From NCBI GenBank assembly GCA_015679605.1, contig JAAAVE010000546.1, positions 1 to 10,921 of the forward strand: a stretch of 10,921 nt of DNA, in the 5' to 3' direction. Below are positions 6,801-10,921 of this stretch, in pieces (within the stretch, counting starts at the first letter, position 1; each line of letters starts with the position of its first letter). This stretch comes from Podila epigama. Lineage: Eukaryota; Mortierellomycota; Mortierellomycetes; Mortierellales; Mortierellaceae. Made by a program: the position numbers and the translations under genes. The notes below the pieces were generated by a model, which saw nothing but the letters and a program-made list of their open reading frames with translations, ran no database searches and was not told the DNA's origin.

Positions 6801-8932
6801 CCCTACACGAGAACAATGCAGCAGCAGCATCAGTCATCACCCTTGCTCCGAGGATTCTCGTCCTTGCGCCTTGAAGGACGGGAGGGCGCACAAGAGGATG
6901 ACGGTTCTGGTGCTTTGAGTACACATGAAGGAGCACAACACTTTCGTCAACTGGAAACAGAGTCGGAAGAAATTCTATTTGCGGTGGCCGACCTGGCACA
7001 TTCGCGGTGTGCTAAACTGCTTGGCATGTGTAGCGATCAGACTGCGCGGTTGTTGCCAACAGAGGTATACCGTTTATTGAAACTCACTTGGTCCTTTGTC
7101 CTTCAAAGTGAACTTCTCTCTGGATACATGTGTTACGGCCTACGGACAGCCATCTTGACACAGGTAGAGTGATTTCTTTTCTTTTCGATTCTTTTTCTTC
7201 AGATGCACAACCGTTCTTTGAGCGATGTTACCAAACAAGAAGAAGAGAATGTGTGACTGATATTCTTTTATTCGTTTGCGGATGTCCTTTTTCGTTTTCT
7301 TTCTTTATAGTCAAAGGCGTTCTTGTTGCAGTTCCATATAGAAAAGACAAGTCAACTCGCATTGGCGGTAGGAGAGGACCAATGGATTCAAGTCGAGGTG
7401 CCATGGTCATCACAGTCCACAGCAAATGAGATCACAGTGATTTCGACGCTGAGTGTGCAAGAGGCACGGAACAAGGACTTTTCCATGTTGTTTAATGTCC
7501 TCAGTCTCGCCGCTCCTCCACAAACCCAAAGCCTGGACGACTCGGATACGGGGTATATCTATACACGTATGAGCAACAAGTCTGGCGCGAATGGTCATAT
7601 GAATGGTGCTGACAAAAAGGAAGCCGAGATTCCACCTGCGACGCGCGTGCTCTCTATCCGGGACGAGGTGTTTTTTGTGGTTGGGTGTTCGTTGGTCCTG
7701 TTGGATATTTTGGCGGAATATCTGGATATTCTCAATAATATCTCTGGTCTCACGACTGAAATCATGCAGCGCATGATTGAACTGCTCAAGGTAAAAGAAG
7801 GAAAGGGATGCGTGCTATAGAGGAGTGAACGATGACATTGTTCATTGTATTTTTTTTTTTGATACTACTGTACATTTTTTTTTTCGTTCTTACTCACTCA
7901 CTCACTCACTCACTCACTCACTCACTCCACGATGAACATCAATTATAGCTCTTCAACTCGAGGACGTGTCAAGTCATTCTGGGCGCGGGAGCAATGCGGT
8001 CAGCAGGATTAAAGAACATTACGGCCAAACATTTAGCTCTGGCATCACAATCACTCAGTGTATTTGCTACCTTGATTCCTTATATCAAGGACTGGATTCG
8101 GTCCAAGATGACCGACAAACAGATGGTGATGCTGACAGAGTTTGACCGGATATTACGGGATTTCCAGGAACACCAGAACGAAATCCATGCTAAGCTTGTG
8201 TCAATCATGATGGAGCGATTGGCGTTGCACATGCGGTCCATGACCAATCCTGCGGTTGTAGACTATGATGCCTTGAACAAACCTCCACAGCAGCTGGCGA
8301 ATGGTGGTGGTAATGTGAATGCGTTTATGGATGGTCTTGTCAAGGATGTGCTCACACTACACAAAGTTCTCGGACGGTTCCTGCCTGCAGCGTCTATGAG
8401 AGTAAGTCAAAGGAATAGGAATTCTATGTTTCATGTGCACTGGCTGGCTAGACATATTCATGCATACTACGCGACATCCACTCTTATGCTGATTTTCTCT
8501 TTTTTTTCCCCTCGTTTATGCCCTTTTCGCATAATAGCGTGTCATCGATGAGGTATTACATAGCTTCACGACGCGGCTTGAGAGTGAAATCCAGAAATTA
8601 CCTATTACAACGCCGTTGGGTAAAACAAGGCAAGTTTTTGTTGAGTTTTTTTTTTTTTTTTTTTTTTTTACTCCTCATCCTATTTCTTCTTTTAAATCAA
8701 AGTGACCATTAACCAATTTTGAAAATATCTTTTTGGTAACTTTTTTTTTGATAGGCTACAAGCCGACATGGCGTATTTTGGTCACAAGTTGGGACCGATC
8801 GATTCTAGTGGGATTATTGGGACACGACTCATGAAGCAGGTCAAGGAACTAGTGCTGACCGAGAAGAAGACTACCTCTCCTCAATTATCTTGTCCAACAT
8901 CTACAACAGGGACCACAAGTGCCAATAATTAA
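3890..8932 (+). CDS. VPS54: GARP complex subunit Vps54
   Basis: Vps54 is the GARP/EARP subunit that, with Vps51, Vps52 and Vps53, tethers endosome-derived vesicles at the trans-Golgi (family knowledge). Exons are 3890-4305, 4504-4541, 4664-6054, 6167-6243, 6362-7163, 7311-7790, 7949-8401, 8538-8629 and 8755-8932. They sum to 3927 nt (1308 aa), all in phase. Residues 1-138 are Ser/Thr/Asn-rich and disordered. FNAISGVLNNPTKR (150-163) and DIPPVTPTPLRKVKASEF precede VPAIFFTPDFNFENPRTF (about 290-307), a signature of Vps54 N-termini. Helical tethering segments follow at about 335-480. An acidic Ser-rich insert fills about 700-838. The C-terminal Vps54 domain includes LFNSRTCQVILGAGAM, GLKNITAKHLALASQSL and FDRILRDFQEHQNEIHAKLV; LQADMAYFGHKL (1251-1262) lies near the end. 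Animal Vps54 is shorter (about 980 aa), the excess being the disordered parts. The ATG at 3890 has G at -3; a more upstream start through a leader intron is possible. Confidence 0.92.
7892..7927. repeat. (ACTC)9 microsatellite in VPS54 intron 6
   Basis: Nine exact ACTC units lie inside the intron at 7791-7948, ending 21 nt before its AG. T-runs at about 7850-7885 sit just upstream. The array occupies the region expected for the branch point and pyrimidine tract, so length changes would alter donor-to-acceptor spacing but not the protein. Confidence 0.95.
8630..8754 (+). other. VPS54: GC-AG intron 8 of VPS54 with a T24 tract
   Basis: The exon ends AAAACAAG and the intron begins GCAAGT, the standard context of GC donors. 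It ends GATAG at 8754. Joining gives AG|G (Arg1250) followed by LQADMAYFGHKL, which fits the end of Vps54. The nearby GT donors fail: GTAAAA at 8620 and GTTTTT at 8634 both put the last exon in a frame that loses this similarity or has no matching acceptor. A run of 24 T lies at 8646-8669. This is the only Vps54 intron without a GT donor. Confidence 0.85.
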
Positions 8933-9249
8933 TAAGAAATTATGCGAGCTAGCATTTTTTGAATAATACCTGGGGGAAAAAAAATGCCCATTGCATGCAA
9001 TCGTCGCTTTTATGTCGGTATTGTAACAACTCTTTTGTACCCAAAATCTTGATTGTATAAAAAATGACTGGTTCATGAACAAAGAAAACACAGAAAAAAG
9101 AGAGAGAATGTCTCGAGAATATGCATTATACGATAAAACAAAGGACAATATGCTGAAAATGATAATGGAAAAAGAAAAAAAGCGAGAATGTGAGAGAATA
9201 TGGGGAGAGATATACGGCTAATAAAAGATGACAGAGGTTAGGAAGGAAA
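8933..9249. terminator. Convergent 3' spacer between VPS54 and LCP5
   Basis: Only 317 nt separate the two stop codons, which face each other, so the 3' UTRs probably meet or overlap. A plus-strand AATAAA at 9220-9225 could serve VPS54 but lies only 25 nt from the LCP5 stop, which would mean overlapping transcripts. A perfect 12-bp palindrome, ATTGCATGCAAT, is at 8990-9001. The minus-strand side (9120-9210) is T/CT-rich, as expected for an LCP5 3' UTR. No gene is supported here. Confidence 0.45.
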
Positions 9250-10723
9250 CTACTTGCGTCCCTTGGCTCTGTTGATTTTCGCCTTCTTCGCCAATTGGTT
9301 TTTGCTCCGGTCAAAGGCAGTCTTGGGAGCCTTGCCTTTGCGTTTCTGAATAAGACCATCAAACATTGAATCATCCTCATCTCTTCCTCCACGCGAACGT
9401 TTCCTTGAACCACCAAAATCATCATTATCACTGTCACTCTCCCGACCCATAGACGCCTGCTTGCGTTCATTACGACGAGCCAACACATTCCGACGACGTT
9501 GTTCTGAAGACTCGAGATCATCCTGCAAAGGAGCAATCTGTGAAAAGTCATTCAAATTCTCAAACTCATTCTCGAACCGTGGCAAAGCACCCTTGCGTAG
9601 CCGGTTCAATTCCTTCTTGGACAACATGGTTCTCGTAAAGTTTTCTTCCTCATAGTTCTCCCGCTCCCGTTGCTTCTCATCCATGCCCATGCCGTAATGC
9701 ACACCATCGTTCGACAATGACATCTCTTCAGGACGATCATCAAATTCAGAGACAAGATCCTTCATCACACGCGATTTGGCGGCACGCGCCTGCAAACGTG
9801 CCTGGTATTTCAAACGTTTGGCCACAGCACTTGAATCCTCTTCGAAATGAACAGGTGCCATCTTGGGGGCCTTATAGAGGCCAGTCTTGTTACGATCATC
9901 CTGATTTCCTTCCGTATCGTCTTCGCCATCCTCGTTGTCGTCGTTGTTGTTGTTGCCTGCATTGTCCAATACCAAGTTCTTGGGGTTGGGCTTGAATGCC
10001 AATGGATCTGCTCCTATGTGCCCATAAAAGGTTATAAATAGGTGTGTTTGTGTTTTGTATGTTGTTAGTGTTTGCTTGTTTGTTCAAGGTGGTGGATTCA
10101 TGATCTAATACGACTCTTGGTGCCAACAAAATATTTAAAATAAAAAATGAGACTAAGCATATACCTTCAGCGGTCAGGTTCGCTTCACCTTCCTGTTGCC
10201 CAACAACAGCAGCACGCACAAGCTTATCGATCTGATATTTCAATTTCTGTTCAATAGGCTTCATCTTTTCAAGAATCGTACGTTCCTCAATCAACGCATG
10301 AATCGCTCCATGGTCCTGAATCGTCTCGCCATTCAATTTACGATACATAAGAAAGGATAGGTTGGTAATATATTCCAACAAGATGTGATATTTGACTTCA
10401 AGAAATGAAAGTCCTTTGGATGTATCAATCTCTTTGGTTTCGAGCCTAAAAAAAAAGAAAACCATTTGATAATCCGTTATTACCCTGCTTGACTTTTGTT
10501 TTAAACTGCTTTTGTTGTTCCTTTTTTTTTCTCCCCCACTCTTGGCGACATAATATGAAAGAAGAAAAAAAATTTACTTTTGGATGGTAGGCTTGAGTTT
10601 GGTCTCGATTTCCTTGACCATATTGGCAAGTTCCTGAAGGTGCTTGTTGAAGGCAGCCTTATCCTTGTGACGAGCTTCTTCTGCTGTTGTTGCAGCAGTG
10701 GACGCTGCTTTCGACGGACTCAT
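9250..10723 (-). CDS. LCP5: Lcp5/neuroguidin, Sas10/Utp3/C1D-family nucleolar protein
   Basis: Lcp5 is a U3 snoRNP/SSU-processome protein needed for 18S rRNA maturation in yeast; neuroguidin is its animal homologue (family knowledge). Exons on the minus strand are 10723-10578, 10445-10165 and 10013-9250. They sum to 1191 nt (396 aa plus stop), with two GT-AG introns of 132 and 151 nt. The Sas10/C1D helical domain covers about residues 25-125, including KGLSFLEVKYHILLEYITNL and FLMYRKLNGE, followed by EKMKPIEQKLKYQIDKLV. ADPLAFKPNP (144-153) and TGLYKAPKMAPVHFEED (186-202) are family hallmarks. An Asn/Asp/Glu-rich stretch lies between them. The C-terminal third is charged, with acidic DSDNDD next to RKRSRGGR and a lysine-rich end (KKAKINRAKGRK) likely to act in nucleolar or RNA targeting. 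The length is close to yeast Lcp5 (about 357 aa). The start has A at -3. It is unrelated in function to its neighbours. Confidence 0.92.
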
Positions 10724-10921
10724 TATGTGTGAAGGTATGTTTAATATAATGAGTGATGTGAGGGATATAACTTTGGGACGAATGGGACAAATGGAAGAAG
10801 CGGTTGAGTTGTTGAGGAAAAGAAAAGAATGCTCTGGTTTTGAATGACCAAAAAGAATGCTACGCTTCCATGTAAAACGAGTGTCAATGGCAATAAAAAA
10901 AAAAAAAAAAAAATGTTTACT
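10724..10921 (-). promoter_or_regulatory. LCP5 upstream region
   Basis: These 198 nt precede the LCP5 start and run to the window edge. They include an A-run at about 10894-10913, which reads as a T-rich tract on the LCP5 strand, and otherwise GA-rich plus-strand sequence. Both features suit a fungal promoter or leader. No other gene is visible, and the next gene may begin outside the window. Confidence 0.35.

Noticed and set aside
8990-9001. ATTGCATGCAAT palindrome
   Set aside because: Perfect but only 12 bp. One such palindrome in 11 kb is not remarkable, and no second copy or context supports a binding site.
1-10921. Mobile element, CRISPR array, tRNA or viral gene
   Set aside because: No transposase or polymerase motifs, terminal repeats with target duplications, regular spacers or cloverleaf structures were seen. 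All long frames are explained by the four genes or are their shadows.

Overview
The window looks like nuclear DNA from a filamentous, early-diverging fungus. Mucoromycota such as Mortierellomycotina or Mucorales is my best guess, but that rests on gene style only. All four main genes are eukaryotic and intron-rich. Their introns are about 90-225 nt, with GT-AG ends and in one clear case GC-AG ends. The non-coding DNA is full of homopolymer runs, CT/GA tracts and microsatellites. There are no bacterial features, rRNA or tRNA genes, CRISPR arrays or transposon coding sequence.

Layout from left to right. (1) Positions 1-715, minus strand: the 5' end of VPS1, a dynamin-like GTPase, cut by the left window edge. 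(2) 716-1398: VPS1 upstream region (GT-rich on the plus strand), a strong hairpin at 1066-1110, and the 3' flank of the next gene with a 12-nt tandem repeat. (3) 1399-3125, minus strand: PEP12, an endosomal Qa-SNARE (syntaxin 7/12 type), six exons, 295 aa. (4) 3126-3889: a divergent intergenic region that should hold both the PEP12 and VPS54 promoters, with a doubtful 66-codon membrane ORF. (5) 3890-8932, plus strand: VPS54, a subunit of the GARP tethering complex, nine exons, 1308 aa. (6) 8933-9249: a short convergent 3'-3' spacer. (7) 9250-10723, minus strand: LCP5/neuroguidin, a nucleolar Sas10/C1D-family ribosome-biogenesis protein, three exons, 396 aa. (8) 10724-10921: its upstream region.

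Three neighbouring genes act on the same trafficking step. In yeast, Vps1 works at the late Golgi and endosome, Pep12 is the endosomal t-SNARE for Golgi-to-endosome traffic, and GARP/Vps54 tethers vesicles returning from endosomes to the Golgi. PEP12 and VPS54 are head to head, so shared regulation is possible. LCP5 has an unrelated housekeeping role.

I rebuilt all exon-intron structures by hand from splice signals, reading-frame phase and family similarity. The summed exons of PEP12, VPS54 and LCP5 are exact multiples of three with one open frame. I see no undescribed defence system or mobile element. The most useful unusual points are the functional clustering, a well-supported GC-AG intron in VPS54, a possible in-frame alternative donor in VPS1, and the perfect 14-bp hairpin between VPS1 and PEP12.
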